A stretch of DNA of 64,000 nucleotides from Nyssa sinensis (taxonomy: Eukaryota > Streptophyta > Magnoliopsida > Cornales > Nyssaceae): contig CM018048.1 in NCBI GenBank assembly GCA_008638375.1, forward strand, positions 50,685,675 through 50,749,674, written 5' to 3'. Position numbers and translations under genes: made by a program. Shown piece by piece: positions 1 to 9,480 of this stretch. Every line of letters begins with the position of its first letter. The first letter of the stretch is position 1. The notes below the pieces were generated by a model that saw nothing but the letters and a program-made list of their open reading frames with translations, did no database searches and had not been told where the DNA came from.

Positions 1-366
1 GCTAATGCTTTAAGATAAAGAGTAGTCAATTATTTCTACGATGATGTCTGACCTTTTAAAGTGTGTATGTGGAGATTACATCTAATTGTAATACATAATT
101 AACTCTCTTATAATTAATAGGATTGGAAGATGAAAATTTTATTAATTATTAAAATTATTAATTATAAATTTTTGTATATTTTTATTAATAAAAATTTATT
201 TTATACATATATATATGAATCTCGACACAAAAAAAGACCTCATATTCAGCTTTTTAACAACATTTAGGTATTTTATAAAAAAAATACATATAATGTTCAA
301 TGTAAGACATATAAAAATTTACAATATTTTTTTGAACTAAAAAAGTTATGTTTCTATGCTTGTTCA
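1..366. other. AT-rich intergenic DNA
   Basis: No coding potential is visible. The stretch is strongly AT-rich with short (TA) runs near 206-216. The left arm of a long-range inverted repeat lies at 97-118 and is listed separately. Confidence 0.6.
97..118. repeat. Left arm of a perfect 22-bp inverted repeat
   Basis: This 22-nt segment (AATTAACTCTCTTATAATTAAT without its last two bases quoted as AATTAACTCTCTTATAATTA) is the exact reverse complement of 1594-1615. Similarity continues weakly for about 12 more bases on the outer side. The arms are about 1.5 kb apart and enclose two independent MITEs. They may be two copies of one small repeat in opposite orientation, or the ends of a larger decayed element. 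Confidence 0.6.
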
Positions 367-1070
367 TAAGGATGCAACTCGGACAGACCGACCTCGGGTT
401 GAGTCATGTCCAAATCTAACCCAAACTTCAAACAGTCAATCCGAGCTCGACTTTAAAATCGAACAACCAACCCGAATTAAAATTCATTAGTATCGGATTC
501 AACTCGAGCCTGATTATTAATTTTAGTTTTTTAATTTTATTCATGATTTTTTTAATAAATTGTTGTCTTTTTTTCATATTTTGATTATACATTAAAAGCT
601 TCAATAATTGTTTTTAATTTCTCCTTCTAAAAGAAATAAAAAACTGTTAAAATAATTCTTTCAGCATAATTTATTTTGATTTACATTAAAAGCTTCAATA
701 ATTGGTCTTAATTTCTCCTTCTAAAAGAAATAAAAAACTGTTAAAATAATTCTTTCAGCATAATTTAATTTTAGAAAAATGTTAAAGGTTAACAAATTTT
801 TGAAATTATAAAAATGTAAATAGTAATTTTTGGAATGAATTCTTATTAATCTAATTATAGATAACCACAGTATGAAAAATATAATATATAAAATATTGAA
901 TTTGGATTCGGGTTGGACTCGGGTTGACCCAAGCCCAACCCTAATTTAGATCGGGTTTGAGATATTTTGTTTAAGCCCAATTCAAAGTATAAAAAATGAA
1001 ACCTAAACCTTAAAAATTTCGAGTCAAACTCAGGTTGGATTCGGATTAGCCCGCCTAAATTGCACTCTTA
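367..1070. mobile_element. hAT-like MITE with 8-bp target duplication
   Basis: The ends form short inverted repeats: TAAGGATGCAA on the left and the reverse complement of TAAGAGTGCAA on the right, matching at 9 of 11 bases. The element is flanked by CTTGTTCA (359-366) and CTTATTCA (1071-1078), a 7/8 match of the size made by hAT transposases. The subterminal regions are rich in TCGGGTT/AACCCGA motifs in both orientations. There is no open reading frame, so it is non-autonomous. An internal tandem duplication of period 94 bp covers about 591-766. The family assignment is inferred from TSD length and end structure only. Confidence 0.6.
591..766. repeat. 94-bp tandem duplication inside the MITE
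   Basis: The segment beginning ATTAAAAGCTTCAATAATTG at 591 recurs at 685 almost unchanged over about 82 bp, through the AATAATTCTTTCAGCATAAT end. The high identity suggests the duplication is younger than the element itself. Confidence 0.8.
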
Positions 1071-1213
1071 CTTATTCATGCCATAATTTTCTTCACTTGC
1101 AATATATTTAACTTCAATTTAAATAGAATTTACAAATATAATTACCAAAACATATCGAAAATGAGAGAAGTATAAATACATGTATAACTATTTTATCTCT
1201 TTAATAATTAATA

Positions 1214-1463
1214 CTCCCTCTGTCCAAAAATGAAAGTCTCATTTGGGAATTCTAACTTTTTAAAAAGTATTATTTTATTATTTTGAAACTATTTAAATTT
1301 CTCATATTGCCCTCATTTAATTGTAAATCATGTTCACATTAGGTGTAATAAAGGGTAGTTTTAAAAATTCATATGTTAAAAATACGTTGACTTTTCAAAT
1401 GGAACTCTTAAAATGAGACAGTGCAAAATGAAATAAAAGACTCTTAAAATGGGACGGAGGGAG
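1214..1463. mobile_element. Stowaway-like MITE (Tc1/mariner type)
   Basis: The element begins CTCCCTCTGTCC and ends GGACGGAGGGAG, which is the well-known Stowaway terminal inverted repeat. It is flanked on both sides by the dinucleotide TA (1212-1213 and 1464-1465), the expected mariner-type target duplication. It is 250 bp long and non-coding. Internal segments near both ends are also complementary, so the transcript could fold back on itself. Confidence 0.88.
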
Positions 1464-2143
1464 TACTATAAATAGTTTTTTTAATAAAAGTATTAACTAT
1501 TGAGTAATAGAATTATTAATTATCCATCATGGAACTAAATCGGTTCCTTAAAAATTTTTAAATTATTAGAGATTATTAACTTACCTTGTGAATATTAATT
1601 ATAAGAGAGTTAATTGTATAATTATTCCTACCTTGTGAATGTATATGCTTGTTTGGATGATCAATGAAAAAATATGATTTGAAAAAAGTGTCTTTTGCGT
1701 TAAATTGTAAGTGTTTAAATAAATGTATTTAAAATAGACTTCAATAATATTCTAATATTTAGACGAATTGTTAAAAATTTTGAATGTATCGTATAGATCG
1801 AAAGTAAATTTTTTCAAAATAGAAATTTGAAAAATGACTTTTAATGACACTTTTTTAAAATGGTCATTTGAATTTGAAAATGTTATAAAAAAAGGTCGAA
1901 ATAAATATTTAAATATAAAAGAAAATTTTGATTTAAATTTCAAAACTCTACGTTATATTCCAACCGAAAATCTTAAATAAATTTAGTATAATGATATGAT
2001 AATATATTTTTTTAATATATGTTATAAGATGGATGAATATAATAAATATTACAGCATAATTAAAAAGGCCACATTGCGAACTTGTTATACTGACCCATGG
2101 AAGCCGAAGAAGAAGAAGAAAGAAAACAGGCATATCATCATTT
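1464..2143. other. AT-rich intergenic DNA downstream of the amine oxidase gene
   Basis: No recognisable protein-coding or RNA gene is seen. The right arm of the 22-bp inverted repeat lies at 1594-1615. The phrase CTTGTTTGGATGATCAATGA near 1649 resembles the ends of other small repeats in the window, but no partner end was found. Confidence 0.5.
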
Positions 2144-2153
2144 TTTATTTATT
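2144..2153 (-). terminator. Candidate polyadenylation signal of the amine oxidase gene
   Basis: On the minus strand this reads AATAAATAAA, two overlapping AATAAA-type near-upstream elements about 170 nt after the stop codon at 2321-2323. The position is typical for a plant 3' UTR, but such motifs are common in AT-rich DNA. Confidence 0.4.
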
Positions 2154-2320
2154 ATGAATTATTAATGAGAGAAAATGGAGAAGTGAAAATGAGCGAGATG
2201 ATGGTGCCACATAGGATTACTTCTTTTATAAAATTCTAAAACAAAAGTTTGTAAAATCCATTGCTATAATATATATAAATAGATTGGAGCTAAGTTGATA
2301 ACAAAGGCAGCAAGAGCTTA

Positions 2321-2647
2321 TCAATATGAAGAAGCAGGAGGCCAACAAACCGGTAGATCCTTCTCAAAGTTGGGTATGGCCCCAAGGATTGGATTGCTTT
2401 CAAAGAAATTAACAGGCTTTAGATCAAAGCTAGCCGATACTGTTGGCATTATGGGATAATCCTCCTGGCAGGGAATGTGATGGAATCCCAATATGTACCA
2501 TAACACAATATCCTTGTTCTCAATCGGACGGTTCCTGTTTATCACAAGACCAATAAAAAAAAAAAGATAAGATAAATACACTTATATCAGTATGAATTTA
2601 TATTCTGTTGATCAATGCAACTGTTGCTTTTTTTTTTTTAACATACC

Positions 2648-2693
<46 letters not shown>

Positions 2694-5600
2694 TATACCT
2701 TTTTGACCACACATCAAGTGTGTCATCCCCTTTGCTTTGGTACGCCAAAAGACCACCAGCCCACTGCTCTGTTCTATTGTACTGAGTCACCCATATCTAT
2801 TATCATTAAACACAAAAAAGCAAATATTAGAACAAGTTTAGAAAATAAGCGCCCCCCCCTCCCCTCCCTTTTATTGGTAACTCAGAAACCAGTTGGCGAA
2901 TCCAAAAAATTTAGGGGAGTTGTAGATATGGAAATTTATGAAAGTTTATATGAATATATAAAACAAATTTAAAAGGCCAAGTCTTATTTTGTTAAAATAT
3001 TTTTAAAATATTAATGTTAAAAAATGCAGTATCAAAATTTTGTGTCGGGGGCATGACCTCCCTTTTTCCACTTTTGTTAGAAATCGATTTCATTAACTGT
3101 AACTTCCGATCGCGTAGCGGGATGTAAACTGGCCCTCACAAAGCCTTTTTCGAAGGATAGTTTTTTTCTTCCCGGATGAGATGGGCCCAGGGGGCTTGCG
3201 AAGCTCGACCAAGGACCTCCTGCTCTTGTGTCAGAGTCCCCCACTCGAGCTGCCTGCTGGGGTTAAGTTTAGGAAACACTTGGGCAAAGGAATGGGTGAC
3301 AAATTATATTTCATGCAGGAATGGCAGTAGAGATGGCACCTGATTGTTAGTGAAAGCACTTCTTAGTTGTGGAGGGTCATGGAGATCAAGCAAGCTTGCC
3401 GCATTGCCGCCGGGGACAACCTTGTAGCCACTTGGATTTCCCAACCTAGACTGCCGCGAAGGATTAACCAAATGGAACTCGGATGGATCATAGAGGTTAA
3501 GCTTAATCCGGGCATCATCCTCTGTTTTAGCAACATGTCTCTTGGCCTTCAAGTAGCTCTTTCTAGGTGATTGACCTGGAAAAGTTTCTTGCTTCACAAG
3601 ATTAACCTTAACAAATGAATTATTAGGACCGTCAATGTCCATGTCGAGGTGAAAACTAATGTAGTGATCATGAACCACACCGATGACATTTTCAGACACG
3701 AGTGGACCCGTCATGCCATCTTTGTTAAGAACTCGATTCATATTTTCATAAGGAGTTCCTTTCACCATTAGCATCCCGGTTAGCCCCACCTGTTGTGATT
3801 AATATGTATTACATATCAAACATAAAGAATAATGTTAAGAAATTCTTAATTTATATATATATGTGTGTGTGTGTGTGTGTAATGGAAAATGACCTTAATC
3901 CGTATCAAGCCGTCCGTTTGAAATTCCCAGTCAAAAACATAATCGTAATTTCCAACTGATGCTGCCATTCGAGCCACAAGAGTCACCTTGGGTCTTGATT
4001 CTCTAGTCTGTACCAAGTTTAAAATCACAATCATGGTTTTTAATCTCTCATTAGAGACAGATTAAAAAAAATTAAGCTGTAAAAAACTCAAAAAAAGTTT
4101 CATTGTGTGTCACAAATTGAAATGAGAATAATGTTAACGTTTTAAAAACTTTAAACATAAGGAGGGCAAAAATATAAATTATAAGGATGTGTTTGAAATT
4201 TTTTTAAAAAGTAGAAATAAATTTTCAAATTAAAAAAATATGGTTATAGAGGTAAATTTTGTTGCTTTAATAACTTGCTAAGATGGATGGATTGAAAGTC
4301 ACTCTCAAGAGAAAGAAAAAAAAAGTCCAGTATTATAGTAATTTTCTAATTTTTATACTCTCACACAGCATTGCAAAGAGGCCGCAATACAAATAAAACA
4401 GAATCATGTGGCCAAGTATAAATAATTAAAATAAAACTTTGTCAAGTTAGATATCATACCTCAAAACCATTTACAGGAACCTCGGAGTGTCGCCAACCAA
4501 TATCCCCAGCATACCGCTCGAACAGGCAGATCATGTTGGGCTGCACATATGGCGTCCCATCGGCAGCCACAAAAAGCCCATCCATATAGTATGAGTACCT
4601 AGGACAGTCATTGAGTGGGACAAGTGCCATGGCCGTTGCCCCAAGCCCAAATTCACCTGCATCCAAGTACGACTTGAAGTACCAACCTTCATCTGGGTCC
4701 ATATATGGCACAAACAATTCTGAAGCAAACCCTTTGTGCATCACACTCCTTAGCTCACCGGTCTCTGAGTCTCGAACCATGGCCCGCGAAATCACCATAC
4801 CGGCTCGTTGGTCGGCCTTCAGGTGGAAGACCCAATTAGCCCATTTCACCATATGCCCATTTTCAATTCTAAAGCTTGGGCCACTAGGCTGCTCGATGGA
4901 AATTGGGTTAAGTGGTTCCATCTCTGGTGGTTTGTTTTGTGCTGTGTACCGGTAATCGGTGTTTTCACCTTTTGGGACGGGAATTCCCCGGCCCGTATTC
5001 GAAATTTTTACGACCTCTCGCTTATCGATGTCCACTGTCACCGTGAGCCCCTCGATGGGCCTCATGTAGAAATTGGGCGTGCCTTGGCTTGAGAAACATT
5101 GGACCTTCATGATCCTCCTCCCTTCCTCCTCAGGCCCATACCATCCCGGGGAAAGCGTGAGGCACGACACGTCAGATAACTTGACTCCTCTGGCAATAAT
5201 TGATTTATTGAACTCCTCATTAGACATGGTCGCTTGTAACACAACGGAAATATCATCCATGGATACGATCGGGTAACCCGGACCCGGATTGGTGACATGT
5301 GCCATGACCCGGCCCATATCCAAGTGCACTATGAGTAGATGAGTTTCGCCATTCAACATTGCAATTACCGATGCTTTTCTAGGAGGGAAAGCGCCACTTT
5401 TTTCCCACTCTAAGACCCGAGATTTATCGGGTTCATCTAGTGATAGAGAGTGGATTGCTGGGAAGGACCAGGCGAAGGGGGCGTACCTCGAGAGGATGGC
5501 TCGAACCTTGTTGATTTCTTGTATGGTAAGTGGGTCTAGTGGGTGGAGAGGGGTCTCAGGGAAGAGATTCTTGGGCTTGGAAATTTGGGGCTCTAAGATT

Positions 5601-5764
5601 GACCCGAACATGGCATGGACAGTTCGGTTCTTGAAGGCGCACCAGATGGGAAACTTGAAGCAGCCATGGCGTGCTGGTTTGCTTAAAGGGTACCATGAAT
5701 AGGCAAAAATGAAAAGGACCGTGAATAGAATGAAAGAGAGACGAAGATATGGAGTAGATTTCAT
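2321..5764 (-). CDS. Copper-containing primary amine oxidase, 5 exons
   Basis: This enzyme family oxidatively deaminates di- and polyamines or other primary amines to aldehyde, ammonia and H2O2, in plants usually in the apoplast or peroxisome. Exons by GT-AG and frame: 5764-4460, 4007-3894, 3789-3340, 2796-2699, 2534-2321, giving 726 aa, a normal family length. The N-terminus has a hydrophobic signal or anchor at residues 8-25. Key residues are all present: catalytic-base Asp368 in YLDAGEFG, topaquinone-precursor Tyr456 in GNYDY, and copper ligands His513 and His515 (VHDHY) and His675 (FHHIP). Exon 4 (98 nt) restores [14 protein letters not shown], which would otherwise be missing. The start at 5764 is the first in-frame ATG. 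Intron 4 is largely a (TA)n tract. The gene looks intact. Secretion is inferred from the signal segment. Confidence 0.93.
2651..2691. repeat. (TA)n microsatellite in amine oxidase intron 4
   Basis: About 20 uninterrupted TA units fill much of the 164-nt intron 4 (2535-2698), only a few bases from the exon 4 donor site. Length variation here would change intron size directly. Confidence 0.9.
2797..3339 (-). other. Intron 3 of the amine oxidase gene, with a GC-rich block
   Basis: The intron runs from the donor GT at 3339-3338 to the acceptor AG at 2798-2797. It carries a block at about 3100-3260 that is much richer in G and C than the surrounding introns. I do not recognise the block. It may be a fragment of an inserted element. 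Confidence 0.5.
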
Positions 5765-5767
5765 GGA

Positions 5768-5800
5768 ACACACTCTCTCTCTCTCCACTCTCTCTCTTGT
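5768..5800 (-). promoter_or_regulatory. GA-repeat 5' leader of the amine oxidase gene
   Basis: On the sense strand this reads as GA repeats ending a few bases before the start codon. Such GAGA tracts are known binding sites for plant BBR/BPC proteins, so a regulatory role is possible but not shown. The calmodulin-like gene at 54194-54637 has the same arrangement. Confidence 0.4.
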
Positions 5801-5965
5801 TTGAAGGTGAAAGTGGCCTTCCGAGAGAGACTTTATTGGGAGGTTGGAGTTATGTGCTGACGCATTATACCTGACATTAAGCAACGGATGCCCAGGAAAA
5901 GACCAACTTGGATTAAGCAATGCTACATTTTTTGTTTCACTTTTAGGGATAATATGATAAATTTA

Positions 5966-5972
5966 TAAATAA
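5966..5972 (-). promoter_or_regulatory. Possible TATA box of the amine oxidase gene
   Basis: The minus strand reads TTTATAAAT about 205 nt upstream of the start codon. This would place transcription start near 5935 with a leader of about 170 nt. It rests on the motif alone in AT-rich DNA. Confidence 0.25.
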
Positions 5973-6984
5973 TAGTCCAATAAGGTGAGATTAAGATAAA
6001 AAAAGGTGAGAGTATTTCTCATTTAGATCTTCTCAATTTCATTTATAATGGATAAACCTATTTATTTCACATGATAAAACACGCCAACCACCTCATGTGG
6101 GGTCCATCTGTAATAAATTTCACCATTAATATAAAAATCTTTTCTATTTTATTTTAAAAGGTAGAGACACCAGATTTGAAAAATACATATGATTTGATTG
6201 TCCATTAATGACGATTTTGTTTTTATTTTATTAACTTTCAATCAAAATTAATGTAATAATTATTTACACCAATTTGTAACGAATTTCGTACAAATTTTAA
6301 GTGATAATTACATTCATACATACATATATATATATATAAGTGATTGATTGATTTTTTATATGCCTACAATGATTTTTATAATTTTAATAATACTATAGAT
6401 CATTTCATTATTAAGTTATAAACACAAGTTTTATTAAAGTTGAATAGTTAATTAACTTTTAAATAAAAATTATCAGTTGAAATTTACCTTTTTATGTTTA
6501 CAATCACATTCATTCTCGGTGCAAAATCGTCTAGCTATAGGACCTCAAATCAATTATTAATATGTTTCTATTTCATTCATTTTACATAGAAAATCATTTA
6601 TTTTATTTTTAAGAAGTACGTTACTGTATCAAACAAAACATTAATAAATTTTTTTGAAGACATAATAGTTTATTTTTAAGATTTTATTAACTAAAAACCT
6701 ATATATTACGATTTATTCAATTAAGCTGTCAATTTTTTTTTTTTTTGATTTAAAAGTTAAAGCAATTCTTCCTATGGAATTGGGATAAATATTATCTAAG
6801 TTTACATCTCAAAATAATTGTTTTGAAGAAGATAATGCAAAACATATAGAAAAATGCTTAGTACATTCACGATTATTCGACCCTTACTCATCCAAATTAT
6901 ATGTATACTTAAAGTGCATGTGGAGCTCAAGTTGCATGAAATATACGTATGTTGGATGTACGAGGATCAGGATGATTAGATATG
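5973..6984. other. AT-rich intergenic DNA, no gene seen
   Basis: Only homopolymer runs, short (TA) repeats near 6324-6338 and general AT-rich sequence are present. No long reading frame or structural RNA pattern was found. Confidence 0.5.
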
Positions 6985-7095
6985 AGTTTTTCTTTTTCTG
7001 ATTCAATGATGGAAGAAGGGTGAATCGAACTCGCATCAACTACGTAAACAGTAAATGTGTGCATCACTTGAATAAGACGTCAATTTGATTAAACA
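6985..7095 (-). mobile_element. SINE-like relic with tRNA-type promoter boxes (copy 1)
   Basis: On the minus strand there is a box B-like GCGAGTTCGATTC (7022-7034) preceded about 40 nt upstream by a weak box A-like ATTCAAGTGATG. The surrounding 100 bp are clearly related to 7431-7545. The combination suggests a degenerate tRNA-derived SINE. No full tRNA cloverleaf can be drawn. Confidence 0.4.
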
Positions 7096-7430
7096 TGTAT
7101 CAGAAACACGTGATGGACATGAAAACAATTGGCATTTCATTTACTAAGATTATCTCCTCTTCTCTCTATTAATTCAAACAGTGTAAATTTTGCAAATTTG
7201 GGATACATTTTTTAGGCAGCCGGAGTTTGGGCCCTCCAAAAGGAACAAATAGACAAGAGAGGAGCCGAAACCCAAAAAAACTGCGCACAGCCCATTTGTG
7301 TGGAGGTCCACAAATCTGGTATTGTAACTAGTAACAGGCGCGTGCCGACATTGTGGTTAATGAATTGAAATAATTGAATAATAATGAGATGCTAATAAGA
7401 AACACATGACAACTCAAACACAATGTGGTA

Positions 7431-7545
7431 TTTTTTTTTTTTTTATATATATAATGATGGGCGGAAGAATCGAACTCATGTCAACGATGTGAAAAATGAG
7501 TACTCACATTATTTGAATAAGATCTTGATCCTGTATCATATGTGA
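7431..7545 (-). mobile_element. SINE-like relic with tRNA-type promoter boxes (copy 2)
   Basis: This segment is related to 6985-7095. It has a box B-like ATGAGTTCGATTC at 7467-7479 on the minus strand, a T-rich run on the plus strand where the A-rich tail would lie, and the same spacing to an ATTCAAATAATG motif. Confidence 0.4.
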
Positions 7546-8417
7546 TACTTTTATTTTTTAAGTATAATGATAAAAGAGGAGAAAATTTTTAACTAAATGC
7601 GTTTACATTCAGAGAACTTCAAACCTGAGCCACTTCTGTTGAATGAGAGGATGTAGGACCTTGGTCCCCTATTATATGTAATACTTGAGAGGTGGGAAAG
7701 TGGAAAGTTGTGGACTATTTCACATATTTCTTGATTCTATGTCTAAAGAATCAAATATAAAATAGGTGTGAAATGAGATAGAGGTAGGCAAGAGTAAGGG
7801 CGGATGTACTTATATGCTTGGCCCAAAATCTTGCCAAAGAAAAAAAGTTTACTTGTAAATCCGTTTCCAATTTTGAGAATAAAATATTTTTCCTTCAAAT
7901 ATCCCACCCTAACTTCAAGAAAAAAAAATTTCTTCTAAAATTATCCTCAAAAAATTCTAACCCCCCCCCCCTTAAAAATTTAGTTTATATAAATCAAAAT
8001 TCGATATGAGAATTATATTTTAAATTAAAGAATTATCATGACATCATATATGTCACATGTTTATTTAATTAGAATTTTTCCAACATCAAGAGGGAAAAAA
8101 AAGCATAAAACAATATAAGCTCTGGTGTGTATGAAGCCTTTATTTTTCTGAAACTTTTGAGAAACAAAATTCTTGAAGTGGCTCGATTTTGGTGTTATTT
8201 TGATTGGCTTGTTATGAACCTGACTCATTCGTCAAAAGTCTAGAGACGTGGTACTTGCTTTGATATAAATTGTTATGAACTTGATTAATACATCAAAAGC
8301 TCCGGGACTGATAGAACGCATAAAAGCAAGTCTTTTAACTATTTAAGATCCTAATGCACCAATGATCTGAATTAAAATAGGTTAGATACAAACAAATTAC
8401 AAGGAAAGTGTCCTGGC
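7546..8417. other. Intergenic DNA with no supported gene
   Basis: Short reading frames in this stretch are lysine/asparagine-rich products of AT-rich DNA with a C10 homopolymer near 7961. The phrase TTGTTATGAAC with CATCAAAAG/CGTCAAAAG occurs twice (about 8209 and 8270), indicating a small local duplication. Confidence 0.45.
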
Positions 8418-8549
8418 AGGGTTAGTATTGAGGCAGGATCAACATTTGGGTGGGAGAGTATTGTGGGAAGCAAGGGAAAGGCAATTGGCAGACACAGGTT
8501 TGGAGCAAGAGCAGTAGTGGAAAGGATATATGCAATGAGTTTAGCATAA
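8418..8549 (+). pseudogene. Transketolase C-terminal gene relic
   Basis: One frame reads [20 protein letters not shown] and continues [18 protein letters not shown] before a stop at 8547-8549. This matches the conserved C-terminal region of plant plastid transketolase, a Calvin-cycle and pentose-phosphate enzyme, whose usual text here is close to [17 protein letters not shown] followed by a conserved RFGASAPAGKIYKEFG. The last 13 codons have lost the family sequence, and no upstream transketolase exons are visible within several kilobases. It is therefore an isolated relic, from either a partial duplication or a captured fragment. The identification is from memory of the family, not a search. 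Confidence 0.75.
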
Positions 8550-8719
8550 AAGCTTAAGCTGTCGTTTCAGCGGCAAAATGGCGCAGTTTGCCATAGGCCT
8601 ATTTACTGGCGATTACTGATTAGTACATTTGTATAATAGTTGGCATCTATGATGTTGTGGCTTTATTCTTCCAAATTGGTAAAGCAATTAGAAGAAGAAA
8701 AAAAAGAAGGTCCAGTCTT

Positions 8720-8824
8720 AGGCCTGTTTGGCAAGGTAGGGAAGAAAATTGTGTACCACATCCCTTTTCAAAATTGCAGGTGCAGCCCGTGTTTTTCTCT
8801 CCCACCCGAGCCACCAAACAGCCT
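8720..8824. mobile_element. Very short PIF/Harbinger-like MITE
   Basis: The left end AGGCCTGTTTGGC and right end GCCACCAAACAGCCT form an imperfect inverted repeat. Both sides are flanked by CTT (8717-8719 and 8825-8827), consistent with the 3-bp CWN target duplications of this superfamily. At 105 bp it is unusually small and has no coding capacity. Confidence 0.45.
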
Positions 8825-9394
8825 CTTAAAAGATTTGGAATCGTGAATGGCCATGCTCGATGTTGATGCTACCAGAATGGAAATAACACAGAACCAGAAT
8901 GTTAGAATGTGTTCCAACGCTTGTCTTTTACGTTTATAATTTTCAACTTCAAATTCCTGTTGATGTCTGATTATCATCAGTCGGAATATGCTCTATTTGG
9001 TTAATCTTCTAAGCAATCAGACAACCTAATATATACTATAACGGTAGTTTATGCAAGGGAAAACCAGCTACAAGTTGCAGTTTGCTCACATATACAGTCA
9101 CATTTATATATAGTCTGATTGAAGTTTTTGTGTCTCTGTTACATTGAAGTGGGTGTCAATAAAAAACCATATAGAGAAAAAGAGGTGTTTTAGAAGACTA
9201 ATGGGTTAGGTGGTGGATTCAATTTCAAGCCATTCAAAGCAGGCAAGATATTTTTGCAGATAGACTATTTTACATATCCATTAGGGAGATTTGCCTCTTA
9301 GCACTACACAGCTTATATGTGGGAGACCCCACCACACTTATGTCGGGACCGAAGCTTAGGTTTCGCTACGAGCTCTGGGCATTAAAGAGTAAGT

Positions 9395-9480
9395 TTAATT
9401 TCAACAAATGGTTATGAAGACTTGAACTCATACGTTGAGCAAGGAAGTTCAAGCACTTACCCACTATTCCAACCGGGTGT
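9395..9480 (-). mobile_element. SINE-like relic
   Basis: The minus strand carries TTGGAATAGTGGGTA, similar to a Pol III box A, and about 35 nt later TGAGTTCAAGTC, similar to box B. The spacing fits a tRNA-derived SINE head. The boundaries are not defined. Confidence 0.35.

Noticed and set aside
4611..5702. Plus-strand frames across amine oxidase exon 1
   Set aside because: They are antisense shadows of a clearly conserved coding exon.
5765..5920. N-terminal extension of the amine oxidase
   Set aside because: The frame is open upstream but its first codon there is TTG. The segment is the GA-rich leader, and 5764 is the first in-frame ATG.
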